From positions 3,784,219-3,848,218 of the forward strand of contig NC_066323.1 in NCBI RefSeq assembly GCF_022539315.1: a stretch of 64,000 nt of DNA, read 5' to 3'. Shown piece after piece: positions 14,540 to 27,695 of the stretch (the first letter of the stretch is position 1; each line of letters starts with the position of its first letter). The notes below the pieces were generated by a model. That model did no database searches. It had not been told where the DNA came from and saw nothing but the letters and a program-made list of their open reading frames with translations. This DNA comes from Serinus canaria (Eukaryota; Chordata; Aves; Passeriformes; Fringillidae). The position numbers and the translations under genes were made by a program.

Positions 14540-17460
14540 TCAAATCCAATTGGCAAATGCTTTCAAAAGCCGGAGGTATTTGGATTAGGGGTTTTGGTCC
14601 AAGCCAATCTGTAACTTTAGTACCTGAACCCGCTTTTCTTGTGCGCCCAGGACTCCCATCGGCATTAGTGGGAGCTTTGGAGGCACAAGAAGTACAAGAG
14701 CAAGACCTCTGGGACTAAAGAGCCAATTTACTTAAACCCAAATTATAACATTTTTTAACCTTTAGATTAAACCAAATTCCCACTAGAGTTCAGCCCTCGC
14801 TCCATTACATTTCTCACCCAGCATTTGGATTTTTTGTTTATCGTATTACTATTGCTTTTGGCCAGCATTCACTTTATTATATAACATTAACCTAGGAAAA
14901 ACTAATGGGCACCATCAAATAGCTGTTAACATAAAGCACTTACAAACAAGTGCCATTAGTGGACCAGCAGACAGCACAGGAACTCATTTATGTTACATCT
15001 GTTAACGTTGGATAAACACAGATTTACAACTTTTAAACGGCAAATGATGCCTCAGTCTGGTCAGAAATTAACTTACAGGTTTCTAACAGACTCCACAGGT
15101 CCAGCCACAATGTGGGTGCCACTGAACCCCCACTCACTGAACCCAATCCATGGATAAGCCAGCTAAGAGGTGCTGGAGCACACCCTGACACATTTTCACC
15201 CATGTGCACACACCAGCCTCTAACCTGGCTGGATTTTTTACCTGGGGCATCAGACACACAGGTCCCTTTCTACACGGTAAAAAAAAAGAAACCTTCAAAG
15301 CATCAGGAACAGAAGTTTTCACCCCCCACTCTGCAGCTCTAGCACGCTCTGCACGGATCAGCAGGTTCCTGCTGCTGGTATTGCTCAGAGCAGAGGTGGC
15401 TGCTGGCTTTGGGAAGCCTGTGGGTCCCATAAATGTGGCAAACACCAGCACCAACATGGGAAACCCCCCTAGCCCAGCACAAGAAGCTGGAGAGTCCTTT
15501 CAGCAATTCCTGCCCTCTCCAGAGGATGCTCCTTATCAGGAGCAGCCTCCAACACAGCCCTCACCCTTGCTGTGGTCAGCAAAGGCCCTGTGGGCCATCT
15601 CTGCTGGTTTTATCAGACACCCTTACAGGATTAGCACACCTTTTCTTGCTTGTTAACCCAAACCAGAGCAAGGTGGTGCTATTCAATCACCTCCACCACT
15701 GCAAATGCAACAGGCAAAGCTCTCACAGCACACTCTGAGTGCTCAAGAGAAAGGCAGGCCCAGAGCACCCTTAAAACCATCTCCCTTCTCACACACAGCT
15801 GACCAGGGCAGCAGGAAACTGAGAAACACACTGGATTCTGCTGCTGCCTGATGGTCACCCAAACCTGCAGCCAGAAATTAACTTATTTCTCCCCTATTTT
15901 ATAAGTGTTTCTGTACATCAAGGAAAGTACAGACAACACAGCAGAATCAAAGTGCTGGAAGAAGAAACAGCAGAAGGGCTGGCATTAAAGGCTGCAACAC
16001 AAAGTGAAACTAGATGTGGCATCCAACACCAATTCCCATAACGTTTTAGCTATGGATGGGGAGACTGTGCTGGGAACAGAGTGGTTTATCATTCCCCCGA
16101 GCTAATCTCCAACATGATCTGAAAAAGTACACAGGGGAGGAAAAAAACCTCTTCCTCCCATTGCTTTGGGATTTTGTAACCACCACTGAAAAGAAAACCA
16201 GCACCAGTAGAAACAATACTAAACAAGTAAAAACTTTGCAGAAAAGAAAAAAGAAAATAAGTTATTTCTCAAGGAAACATGAAATCATTTTTGTAGCATC
16301 TACCCAAATTACAGGAGAAATAACATTTTGACACCAGGTCTGGGATGACACCTGGAGACTCCTGCTATAGCATGTGCTTACATCCAGGAGATGGAAACAT
16401 TCAATTTTGGCTGGAGGCAGCAAAAGCAGCAGCAGGTTTTGCCAAAGCCCAGAATCATCCCCTGGCCCCAACCCACCACTACACCAGCAGTACCTGAGAT
16501 CACGGCTCCACACAGAGCTTCAGCTAGAGCAGGGTGCAAAACATTCCATGGTGTCTTACAGGACAAACAGCAAAACACTTGGAAGACAAATCCCATGTTC
16601 TGCCTAGCCCAGAGCTGACTTTTCTGCTCCTTAATTACCTTGCAAACAAGTGTAAAATGGAGGAGCCAATTTCACCATGATGTGGCACAGCTGAGCAGAT
16701 TCCTGCACAATCACCCTTAAAATCTTTCTTTTCTCTTTGTACTGAGTGACCTTCACCCCTGTATCTCCCACCACCCCTATGTCCCTTCCCCTCTCAGGCC
16801 ATCTGACATGTCAGGTGCATGAAAACACCGTGTGAGCTTCTGAAAACCTTAGAAATCCTGTTGTAATCACAGAAAGAAATCAGCTGGACAGCCTGGCTAC
16901 ATGAAAGGCTGGGGAGGACAACATCAGGTGGGGCACAGTCCCAAATTTCTAATACATAATTGCAAAAGCAGACCTCCTGCTCTTCTATATTGCTTTTTGC
17001 ATTTTTTTTTTCTCCTTGAAAAAAATTGTACCTTAGTTAACTGCCTTTCTTCACTTGAACATTCAGGAAACCAGAAATTATATAACTCCAGTCTAAAATT
17101 TACTTTTCCTCAGATGGTGTTCCACATCTCAACAGAGTTTTTAAAGGTATTATATAATTTTTTTAATAATCACCAAGATCAGTGTAGCTGTAATACTGGA
17201 AAAATATCCTAAAAACTGACACAGCACCGAGGGCTAGAAAACACAAGAGTGACTGATGGGTAGTCCTGATAATTCTGTATATCAGGAAGTGGAATGAGAG
17301 ATGGATAGATAACATAATGTTGTTATATAGCCACAAAAACAAGCCTATAAAGATATTCCCAGAAATTAAAGTCCAGGCTGTCTCACCACGATTCTTTGTT
17401 GTGAAATAAATGATACCTATGGAAGAATGCAAACCCCAAGGACACACTGAAATACAAAAG
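14540..17460. other. Gene-free intronic stretch
   Basis: No exon, RNA gene or recognisable transposon. The open frames around 15.1-15.7 kb overlap one another in different frames and carry no domain. Confidence 0.5.
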
Positions 17461-17471
17461 AAGAGGAAAGG

Positions 17472-17586
17472 AATCCTTATTTTAAAGAATTGAAGAGAAA
17501 AATCCTTATTTTAAAGAATTGAAACTATTTTCAATTCTTTAGAATAGAACTGAAGAGAAGAGAAAAATCCTTATTTTAAAGAATTG
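17472..17586 (+). repeat. Local direct repeat, three copies of a 21-bp unit
   Basis: A 21-bp unit beginning AATCCTTATTTTAAAG and ending AATTG occurs at 17,472-17,492, 17,501-17,521 and 17,566-17,586 without mismatch. A short inverted piece (CAATTCTTTA, 17,532-17,541) lies between copies two and three. Spacing is unequal (29 then 65 bp), so this is a duplicated and interrupted repeat rather than a regular satellite. Confidence 0.85.
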
Positions 17587-19703
17587 GAAATATTTTCCAC
17601 TTCTGAGTGTTATACACTAAAGACCTTGACAGAGTGAAGATTGCCCTGTATCTGCTTTCCCCACCTCTGGATGGATCCCAGGAGGAACAGCCAGCCCTGA
17701 GTCCACCCCCTGCCAAAATGGGCTCTGCTCTCCCACCAGTTTTATACCAGTTTAGCTCCTGTGCTCTGGGGCTGCTCCTTTAGCATTCTAAGAGGAAAAA
17801 ACACCCTTTGAGCCGGGGCTGTCTGTGAGGCTCCTGCAGCTGACAGAAGGCACAGGCTGGGGAAAAGGTCTGTCTGCTCCTGCTCCTCTGACGGTCGAGG
17901 AAAAGGTATCATGGAGAAGAAGGGGAAAAGAAGCCTCAAGAATGAGAGTTTGGCTGCAAACCCCACCAGTGAAACACACTTTCTCTTGCTAGCCTCCTGC
18001 AGAATATGTCTTCAAGCTATTGGCAGATTTGGACATACATAAAATATCTTCTGCTAATACATTTTCACGTTAAGTTGATCCAGATACTTTCTGAAATTAA
18101 GTACCTTCTTCCAGCTTAATGTGTATTAGCCATGTACTTCTATTAACTCAGCCCAGTGTCAAAATACAGCAGTAGAGGTTAATATTTGGATGTAGCTATT
18201 TTTCTAGCCATTCATATCACTTTTATTTCCTTTCCTTTTTTGTTCTTTCCTTAACCTCTTTTTTACTGCTGTTAAATTCCTTGCTTTCATTTTTGCAGGA
18301 GTTCAGCCTTCCAGCCCACTCCCCGATGCTGTTAGACATCAGCTCGGGCTCAGACTTATTACTTCTGATATGTCACTCCTCAGGCAGGGAGCCTAAAGCA
18401 ACACTGCTCCCTCCAGCCCTCGCAGGCTTCAGCTGGATCCTCACCAACCCATGGAGCACAGCTATTTCTGCAGCAGGAGCACAGAGGGAATATGTGGACC
18501 TGAAGAGTCAGCCCAGCACCTTAATTTACACCAATCCTCTGAAACAGGAGGCTAAGCAGGAGGTCAAGATGCACAGAGGTGATTTAGCCATGTTAGCTTG
18601 CTGAGATCCTGTATAAATATATTTTTATATATTTGTATATAACTGGTATGGCACTGGGGAAGCAGAGGAAAGCAGGAGAACAGCATATTCAGGGCCTATT
18701 TCATATAGGAAAAGCACCAATCATCTCTTAAAACAGATGTCCCAAATTATTCCTGTGCAGAAAGGTGCCAGCAGAGCTGATTTGTTTGGCTCCTTCTGCT
18801 CAGGGGTCTGACAACAATCCATCAGACACGTCCCATTTCCCAGTCCTCTTCCCCCCACCACCCCTGCTTACTCTCTGGTTACCTGCACCTCATTTCCAGT
18901 GCTTCCTTCCCTGCTGACAGTGGGACTCAGCCCTTCTTTCTAGGAACACTGACAGGATGAGTTTGATAACCAACTGGCTGTCATATGTACAAGGTGCATA
19001 AACAAAGTGGGTAAAAAGACATTAAATATTTTCTTACTCTCTCTACTCTGTGGCACCAGGAAGTACAACACATGAAAAGGAAATCCAGTCATTGGGATGA
19101 ATATTCCTTTTTTTTCTCTAGTTTCTTCACCTTTTTTCTTTCCCACGGTGGTCTCTGCATTCCCGTGTTTCATTCAAGCTTCATAAATAGTACTGGGCAA
19201 TGATGAGGTCTAAATTCTGTTCAAAACCCCAGAAAGGGCTTTTAAGGTTATATCTGAGTCCCCAGACCAGTTAGAACTGGAAGAAGAAATGTCTGTGATT
19301 TAGTGTCTAATAAACAAACCACCAAGGTCAAGATGGCATCTTCTCCCATATCCAGAACCACTTCCCTCAACATTTTGAGCTGTTGCATGTATCAGCAGTA
19401 CTCCCTCCAGAGCCATGTTTAATTTTCCTTCCATAAATGACTTCCCAAAGAGAAGTGGGTGTGAATTATTACATTGTAAAATAGATTTTTAAAAGATGGG
19501 CCATGCCAAGCGTAAAATAGTTATTGTGTGAGGAGCAAACATAGTGGAGGTTTATCTTGTGAATTCTGGACCTAGGTTTACACATAGCCAAAAGGCTGAG
19601 GGACAAGTGATTTTAATAGCCTGGTTTAGAAAATGAGCCTGGAGACTGTGATGATCACCTCACCTGTAAAAAACAGGTGTATTATTAATTTGTAACCAGG
19701 GTT

Positions 19704-19748
19704 ATTTCTAATTTGAAATACATCTTAAATGTATTTCAAATTAGAAAT
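19704..19748. repeat. Perfect 20-bp inverted repeat (hairpin) with 5-nt loop
   Basis: ATTTCTAATTTGAAATACAT at 19,704-19,723 is followed by CTTAA and then by its exact reverse complement at 19,729-19,748. All 20 positions pair. The arms are AT-rich, so the transcribed hairpin would be only moderately stable. It may be the remnant of a small palindromic transposon or a recent palindromic duplication. It is shorter than a typical miRNA precursor. Confidence 0.9.
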
Positions 19749-19749
19749 G

Positions 19750-22230
19750 CTTAGCCTCCCAAAAATAAGTGTATGTTGCTCATCCCAGGACCTGTGTCAA
19801 GCTATTCCTGTTTTCTATTCCTGTTTTATTTAAAGGACTATCCCTTCCAAGGGCTACCCAGCCACACTGGGCTCAACCTCCAGCCTCCCACAGCAGAGCT
19901 GAGAGCTGTTGCCGTGTCCTGCCCAATGGTCTGGTCCAAAAGTCAATCCAGGTCTGATCCATTTTGGGAACCTGGAGTGTGTGGCACTGCTTCCCACAGC
20001 AGATCCAAGAGCTGTTGGACCTTGGCTTCCAACATTTCTCCCCGTTTACAAAAGGTTGTATCGAAAACCGTTACGCTGGTAACAAAATTGCAATCAGAAG
20101 TCCGGAAATTGCTAAATAAAGCCCATTTTACTGCTTAACTTCAAGGAAAACCATAAAATTATCAGTCCTCCCTTTCCTCGATATATTTTCTTCGCAGTTT
20201 GCGATGCTCCGTGGGGTATTTCGCTATGTGAACTCCGTGACAGTTTGGCTCCAAATTATCCGAACATAAAACCGAGCTTATGGAGCCTCACTCAGAGGTT
20301 GTGTGGACCCTTTTTATTGGCAGGGACTTGAAAAGAACCTTAATAAACCTTATAGGCTTGAGGGACTTTTTGGTTGCTGGCTCTTGCCAGCTGCACCGCT
20401 CAGGTCCCTCTGGCAGCGCCCGCGTGGAAGGCGGGCTGGAACCACAACCCAGGGGTTTTATAGGGCTGGATTACCTGCCGGTGTTGCCTCCTTCCTTCCC
20501 TGAGAATCTCAGAGCTATTTTCTTTGAAAGCAAGCAGGTGATGCTGCAAGGATACTCATAGCTTAATGCAGCTTGATCACCAAGATTATGGACACGGCCA
20601 AAAATAATAGGGTCAGTTAAAACAGAGCCAGGGGGGCCATTTGCTGGTAGGGGAAAGGGCTGATGTGATTAAAGCTGAAGCACGTCCACCAGTGTGCAAG
20701 CCATGGAGTCCTGACTCTGGATTTTCCTTAAAGCATCCATTTCTCCTCAGGATTTTATTACTGCCTCCAGTGATGCAGTAATTGCATGTGTAGGGCAGCA
20801 GGCCCCAAGTTTAATCTGCATTTCTCAGGGCCTAAGCTCTGTGCAGGCTGCCCGTGTTTGCATAGAGCTCAGCACAACAGGCTGGCTGCATTCTGTGGTT
20901 GCTGTTTTAATTCAAGTTATAATAAATAATAATGTCAGGCTGGAAGTAAATCTTCTGTGTTTGGTCCATGACTGATCCGTCAGCTTGGTGCGTGGTAGAA
21001 GCCCCAGCTGGGAAGGTTTGCTGTATCCCATCCTGGGTCTTATTCTGCACCACCCCTTCTGGCCCTGTCTCAACTCAGTTCTCACTCAGGGCATTGGTAT
21101 AGTACAGATAATTTCACCTCTTCTCTCATTCTGAGGCTGGTCACTGATATCAAAGACACTGCACGGGTTTGTTCACTCAAATCTCTCTGACCTGCATCCT
21201 CTGGAGTGACCTAGTGCATCATTTCTTCATTCCTCAGTTACCTTGGCTTTACCAGGAAGCACAAGCTCCTGGACAGTAAGTATTGAGGCAGAGCATAACT
21301 GCTTAACAGCATTTGCACAGGCAGCCAGTGGCTGCTGAAATATTGTTTTCTATATGAACTGAAAGAATCAGGATGAATATCTCATGCTGTTTATATTTTA
21401 CAATTAAGTCTTCATTATTGCTGTAAATCATCATTATCATGGCACAGTAACAATGAAACAGCAAAACTAAAAACCATGCAGTTAGCTCAGATACAGCTGA
21501 TATCACTTTGCTTTTCAGTGTTGTATATTCTTAAACCAATGCTCCATGCCAGTCCCTGTAGCCAAAAATACATCAAGAGCCTAAAAAAAGTAAAATAGAA
21601 ACATCACTTCAAAATTATTTCAAACAACATATTTCCTTTTTTTTTTTCCTCTTTATACAGAGCCACAAAGAGAATGGGAAAGATTAAAATTCACCAAAAG
21701 CATTGCTTAATTCCTCACCAAGGTGCAAGTAAATAAAATGTGCCACGGTAAGTTCGAATTGCAAAGAGTTTTCAAGAGGGAAAGGTGAATCATTTCTGTC
21801 AAACGCTGAAAATGTTAAATGGTTTTTAAATCAAAAGTATAGGCACCACCAGTGACTCAAGCTGTGCTTTAGACATGTTTGGGGTGATTTTTTTCCAGCA
21901 GTCAGTGCTTGTCTCTCGCACACCTTCTGTTTGTCTGAGATGAAATCGGGAGGCAATAAATGGAGCACTTACTGGAGGAACCAGGTACCTCCAGCAGCAG
22001 AGCTATTTGCTCAGAAGGTACAAATTCAGGCTGTTTGGAGAACCACAGTCCCTGGAATGGAGAGCCCTGCAGTGCAAGCCAGGGGTGCTGGACCCCTCCC
22101 ACATCCCCCAAGTGACCACCTCAGCCCTCAGAGGTCCTCAACCCACGGGAGAGATGGAGCACGGTGGGAAACAAGGATTCAGACTCACCACAGTCCCCCC
22201 ATCAGCAGCGTTCATGTTTCATCCTAATGG
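19750..22230. other. Gene-free intronic stretch
   Basis: No coding exon, RNA gene or recognisable mobile element. Mixed composition with a short T-run near 21,638-21,650. Confidence 0.5.
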
Positions 22231-22239
22231 CTAAAATGA

Positions 22240-22470
22240 CTCTTAAATGAGGCCAGATTATAGGCCCAACCTAATTCACTTAGACTGATGTAAATCCAGG
22301 TATCTGTTACAGCGTCACGTGTTGGGGCTCACCGCAGAGCAAAAGCTGCTGATAACCCCCCTCCCCCAAGGATGAAGGGAAGCAGATTCCTCCCAGCCAG
22401 ACCCAGACCCAGTCCAAGGCCCGTTGAAGTCGGTACAAGCTCCTTCAGCTCCAGTGGGTTTGGGATAAGG
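22240..22470. repeat. Probable second copy of the old repeat seen at 14.3-14.5 kb
   Basis: Read on the minus strand, 22,270-22,310 gives GATTTACATCAGTCTAAGTGA, close to GATTTACACAGATGTAAGTGA near 14,481. The adjoining plus-strand text CCCGTTGAAGTCGGTACAAG...GGGTTTGGGATAAGGCCC resembles phrases common in decayed amniote repeats. The resemblance between the two windows is seen directly; the family is unknown to me. Confidence 0.4.
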
Positions 22471-22479
22471 CCCGCAGTG

Positions 22480-25400
22480 AGCTCTGGGCCAGCTCTGCTG
22501 CCAAAACGCAAAATCCTTTTCCATTGGCTTTGCCAGTTTGGTGTTAATACATGTGTGAAGGAGCTTGGGGCAGGGGAGGAAGTTTTTGAGGGTTTGTTTT
22601 TTTTTAACTGAGGAATGATTTCACCCTTGCCAGCATGTGGACTTTGTGCAAAAGAGCGGGAGAGGAGGCAGGAGATCTTTTTCCTGAAGCCATCAGCTCC
22701 CTGCTGCAGCATCCCAGCTGAGGATGGATGTGTCCATCACAGGAACCCCTGGGTCCCTAAGGCCAGCTTAATCCCCCTCTCTGTGCTGCAGAAGGGCATA
22801 TCAGGAGCCATGGGTGGGCATCAGCACAGAGCCCTGCTCACCACACCCAGCTGAAACAAAAGGAGGGCTGATAAATATGGGATGTGGGAGAAAAGTATTC
22901 CTTGGACACCAGCAAGCCTCCAATCGCAGTATAACAGGACCTGCTGGAAGATGGTGTCATTTTTATCCCATTTTCCCTATAAAACAACACTGCCTGAGCC
23001 ACCCTTCAGCTTTCTCTGCCACTCAGCACTTTCCCCACTGCCGAGTTTTATGTTGCACATGTCCCACACAAGATGCTGTTGCCCCTTTGGCTTTCCAGGG
23101 GAAGGGCTCTGCCTTCCTGTGGCTTTCAGAGCATGTAGCCCGGCCGGTCTCAGAATTAAACTGGGGCTTTTCTAGGCTGCCTCAGTATAAACAGTTTCAG
23201 TAAGGCACATGTTATACGGTAAGATCATCTGAAACCAAACATTTTCCCACTGCACACAATAAACATCCATAATAAATTACATTATACAAAATATATTTAT
23301 GGCTAATTTTTTAATTTAAACCACCTGGGAAATTTTTGTTAGGCTGGTTGATATGAAGGTCTCAGTATTCTGGTAATCTAATGATATCTAATAGACAAAA
23401 TAGTATGATGTTACAGCAGTCTCAAAGCTTTCATTTTCTGTATCCTTCTCAGAGATCAAACTGGCAGAACTCATATTTTTTGAAATTTTATACATAATTG
23501 GTGATGCAATTGCCAAAAATAACCTATTCATAGAAGTCTTGCTCTTCTGGTTTCTAACTTACTGTAATCACGGAACAGTGCAGCGCGCTGCTTTGCAATG
23601 GAATATGGGTTTGGGTCAGGGAGCAAGGGCTACGATTGTGGGGCAGTTTCCATTCTGTGGATTATTTTACAGGCAATTTAAATTTAGTTTGGAGTTTAAA
23701 CAGGGCTAAAATATAGTGCACCCATTCAGACATAAAAGCAATTCTTCAGAAAAGAAACAAAGCTGTAACTTGGGTATATTTCTTTCCTGAACCAAAATTT
23801 TGCTCCAATATAAGATTTTCTAAACAAAAGCTATCGCTGTCAAAGGAGACAAGAGTGCTTCTGTTGCATAAATTAAGCCCAGAACTGTAATCCTTCCACC
23901 ATAAAACTCTCATGCTCATCACAGACCAGCAAGATTTCCAAAAAGACTCAAGATCGTCCCAGATCTCTCTCTAGCCAATACAAATCCCAGCTCAAGCCGT
24001 GCTGCGGATCTGCAACGAGCACCGACAGCTTGGTAGTTGCTGCACTCATTTTAAAGTGCAGCCCATAGCTTTAGCTACTTCCTTGCCTCCTGTTGTTCCT
24101 GGGACTTGGAGGCCATGTGGTACATTTCAGCCTTAACTCTGAATTTCCTTTATTCAGAGATCAAACTCTGACATTCCCTCAAGGTAGAGGGGGTTATGTC
24201 GTTGTGTATATCCCAGTTTAAAAGATAATGCTTCACTGAAACAGACCACAGCATTAAACCCTGAAATAAAACGAATTGTATTTCACTTCCCAACTCTTAT
24301 TGCTGGATTAACTCACATTTCTTTCTCTTTGTTACATATTTAGCACCAAATACAATATTCATTGCAGCCTAGCTTCCCTCCTCCCACACGTATCCGTGGC
24401 TGCCCTTTCTTCCAGCAGCACTGGAGAAGGCAATGCCTCGGCACAGCCTGGAAATGCAAACAAAAGGGAGGGAACAGAAAGTCAATGAGTGATCAGACAG
24501 GCTTTCCTTATACCCTGAGAATTTTGATTTTTTTTTTTTTATTTAAAATGGCAGTGCAAAGAGACATAGTCCTGGGGACAGCAACACCCACTTCTCCTTA
24601 GCTTCTCCATACCCTTCCCCACCTTGCTGCTTCTCTGCCAGCAAACACCTCCTTCCAGCAGATCCTGCAGCCAAGGGGTCCTGGAGGTGCTTCCTGATGC
24701 TCACTGGTCTGTACCATGATCTCTGCTGGTCTTGGCTGGGTGTTAAGAACAGCAGCAGTAACCTGTTGCACAGGAACATGGCAGGAACCCACTGGAAATC
24801 CATCACAGGGCAATGATCAAACCACCAAGCCCAGCCCTGCTCTCTGTACCCACACCTCAGCTCCTTCCCATCTTTGAAAAACCCATCACTGCCCTTGCCC
24901 TCAGAGCTGGGCACTTGTGAGGGTGCCTGTGATCCAGGTAAGCAGTGCTGAGGATGGAAAACACTTTGTGCCAGATGTTGGTTCTGCATGGTCGGAGCTG
25001 AACCTGGGTTTTTTAATGACCATTTCGTTTTTAAGTGCATTCCTGTGATCCCAGCCTTGAGCTTATGTCTCCATATGAAACTGCACTGCTTTAACTGGGT
25101 GCATAGATTATAAAACCAGGAAGAGTGGTCTGGTCTGCTACCCCTGTACAACACAGGCTACAGGAATTCCCTAAATTAATTCCTGTTTGGATTAGCTCAT
25201 ATCTTTTTAGAAAAACAGCCAACCTTAATTAAGACAAAGGAATTCCACTGATGTTGAAACCCACCCAGCTCTCAGTAAATAGTTTTACCAGTTAAATACC
25301 TTCACTACTTAAAATATAAACCTCATTTCTAGTCTGCATTTGTCCAGTTCTAGCTCTACTGAATAGCATGACACTTGCATCTGCTAGTTTGAAAACCATG

Positions 25401-26740
25401 TGGGATTAAACCTCTTTCTGCTCTTCATAAGCCACTTCTTGCCTAACTAAACTGAAGTGATGTAAAACTGATTGTATTAAATTACAGCAAAAGAACACTG
25501 ACTTGCTCCAAAAATGACAGCAAACCTAGTTAAATTTTAAATAAACAAATATTATGAATTCTTGGTTGGAAACCTAAGTGTCTGAACAAGCCCTTCCAAA
25601 GCTAAAGTACATTTGTTTAAAAAGTGGTTTACTGCAAAGCGAGGCTTTTCTGTGGACAAGGTTTCATTAGCTGAGATTTATAAAACTCCATCTGCTTCCC
25701 CACTGCCCTTTCCTCATCCACCTGGGGCGGGAGCAACCACCAACACTTTCTTTCTTCCACCACATACCTGTCCTGGCAGAAAATTCATTCCAATATCTTC
25801 TCCAGCAACTCAGACAGCTTTATCAGTGATCTGTGCTCCCCAGGACAGGCAGAAATGCCTTCTCTGCCCAGCCACCTTTACTTCCATGGGAAGGCAATAA
25901 ATATTTTACAATGGATATTCCTGCCATGGAAGCACACAATTAGTGTATTTGGGAAGCATCCCAGGGAACAACACCCTGCATATCAGTACTGTGCTCCCTA
26001 CAGAGCATTTGAGAGCCTTTGTGGGTGTGCAGATGTTGGTGACATGACTGCAAGCACCCCAGGAGCCTGTGCACACCACACTCTCTCTCTAAACCATACA
26101 CTGTACATTTATTATTTACAATTACAAATATCAAATGGATTTACCTGCTTTTCTCTGTAGTGCACACACAGACACAGCTATTATGCACATAAATAAATAT
26201 ATCTCCGTGGCATAAGCAGAAAAGTATGTTCTGAACACATGTGTGTGCACACATCTCCATAAGCACAGCCACATCCACACTTACTGAAATAAGTAGGTGA
26301 ATAGGTGAATATGAACACTAATAGCCATTTATGGCAAACAACAATGAAAGCTGTCCCTGGAGCCTGCCTAGGGTAGGGCAGCCAAAATGATTGAGTATGT
26401 ACAGGGCACTGCTGCAGCAATGGCACTCACTTGGGCCTCCTTTTAGAAATGATTAATATTTAACCGACTTGGTGAACCTGGCTTTGGTTTTAGTTATGAT
26501 TAGATAACAGGGCGCACAGAGCTGTCCCTCTGAGGACTTGGTGGGATGTCCAAGCAGCTGTCAGTCGGGCTTTGTGAGAAGACAGACAGAAAGTGAGAAG
26601 GGGAGAGATAGGAGACAGTGAAAAACAAAAAAAAACCAAAAGTGCTCAGCTCCGTTTGTGTTTGTTTGGAAAGAAAAGGGGGAAAAGCAGCCCGAGAGGC
26701 CGGTGTAATAAGATGCTGTAGCTTTCATGAAAGAGGTGAA
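22480..26740. other. Gene-free intronic stretch
   Basis: No exon or RNA gene recognised. A 203-codon frame on the minus strand (24,543-25,154) has no domain, no splice context and no recognised relative. The interval 23,200-23,900 is AT-rich and might hold conserved non-coding DNA, but this cannot be tested here. Confidence 0.5.
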
Positions 26741-26749
26741 ATAATTTTA

Positions 26750-27180
26750 AACACAGACACACAATGAGTTTATTTATTTAGAAAGTTGTTAAATAGAGTC
26801 TGGGAATTCAAATATTCAATGTTGACATTGTACAGAGCTGGCGGGGAGCCAGCCCCAGCTCTCCAGAGGGACCCAATGGCCACGGCGCCCAGGCCCTCGC
26901 CCCTCCCAGCCACTAACTAGGTAAAAGCCATTAGTTATACCCACAAGCAATATCTGAATCCCAGTCAAATAATGTTGCCTCAGCCAGCCAACTTCAAAGG
27001 CGTGTAAGTGTGTTTGGCTTTTTAGTGCTGGAACTGCAGCAATATGTCACACTTTTGAAAGAGTTTTGTAAACAGTTCCTTCCCCTTTGTAGAAACATTT
27101 CTTAAGTTTCTTGTACCCCATGTAAACAGCGTTAATTAACAAGGGTTACATTTTTCATTTACAAGCAGGGCTGTATTAAT
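26750..27180. promoter_or_regulatory. Candidate enhancer with forkhead and homeodomain motifs
   Basis: Two TGTAAACA forkhead-type sites (27,066-27,073 and 27,121-27,128) lie within 65 bp. The second is followed directly by GTTAATTAAC at 27,131-27,140, a palindrome holding a TAATTA homeodomain core. The surrounding 400 bp is unique, non-repetitive and moderately AT-rich, and sits 0.5 kb from a CpG island. Motifs are seen; enhancer function is inferred. Confidence 0.3.
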
Positions 27181-27336
27181 AACGGGCTCGCCTTTGGACC
27201 GTCCTTTTCCTTTGTGTCCTTTCCCTGCCCAGCCCCGCGGCCGGCCCGGGGTGGCCCGGGAGCAGCCAGGAGGCACCGCAGGGCTCAGCCACGCAGGAAA
27301 AGCTAGTCCCAAATCCAGGGATGGCTGATGGCCCTG

Positions 27337-27695
27337 AGTAAGAGAGAAGGATAGAAAGTGGGGAGAGGGAAAAAAGGGAAGGAAGGGGAAAAATAGAGGA
27401 GGGGGGAAAGAAAAGAAAAGACAGAAAAGAAAGAACAAGAAAAGAAAAGAAAAGAAAAGAAAAGAAAAACAGAAAGAAAAGAAAAGAAAAGAAAAGAAAA
27501 GAAAGAAAGAAAAGACAAGAAAAGAAAAGAAAAGAAAAGAACAGAACAGAAAAGAAAAGAAAAAAAAGAAAAAAGAAAAGAAAAGAAAAGAAAAGAAAGA
27601 ACAGAAAAAGAACAGAAAGAAAAGAAAAGAAAAGAAAAGAAAAGAAAGCAGAGGAGAGAAGGAATGAAGGAAGGGCAGAAAGAGGGAGCGAAAAG
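27337..27695 (+). repeat. Polypurine tract, mainly (GAAAA)n
   Basis: About 350 bp are almost entirely A and G on the plus strand, with long runs of a GAAAA pentamer and variants (GAAAAA, GAAAG, GAACA). The tract can form intramolecular triplex (H-DNA) and is likely length-variable. It produces a spurious minus-strand frame rich in Phe, Ser and Leu (27,136-28,227) that should not be annotated as a gene. It ends where a CpG island begins. Confidence 0.95.

Noticed and set aside
24543..25154. 203-codon minus-strand frame
   Set aside because: No recognised family, no splice signals, and it lies inside the inferred MECOM intron.
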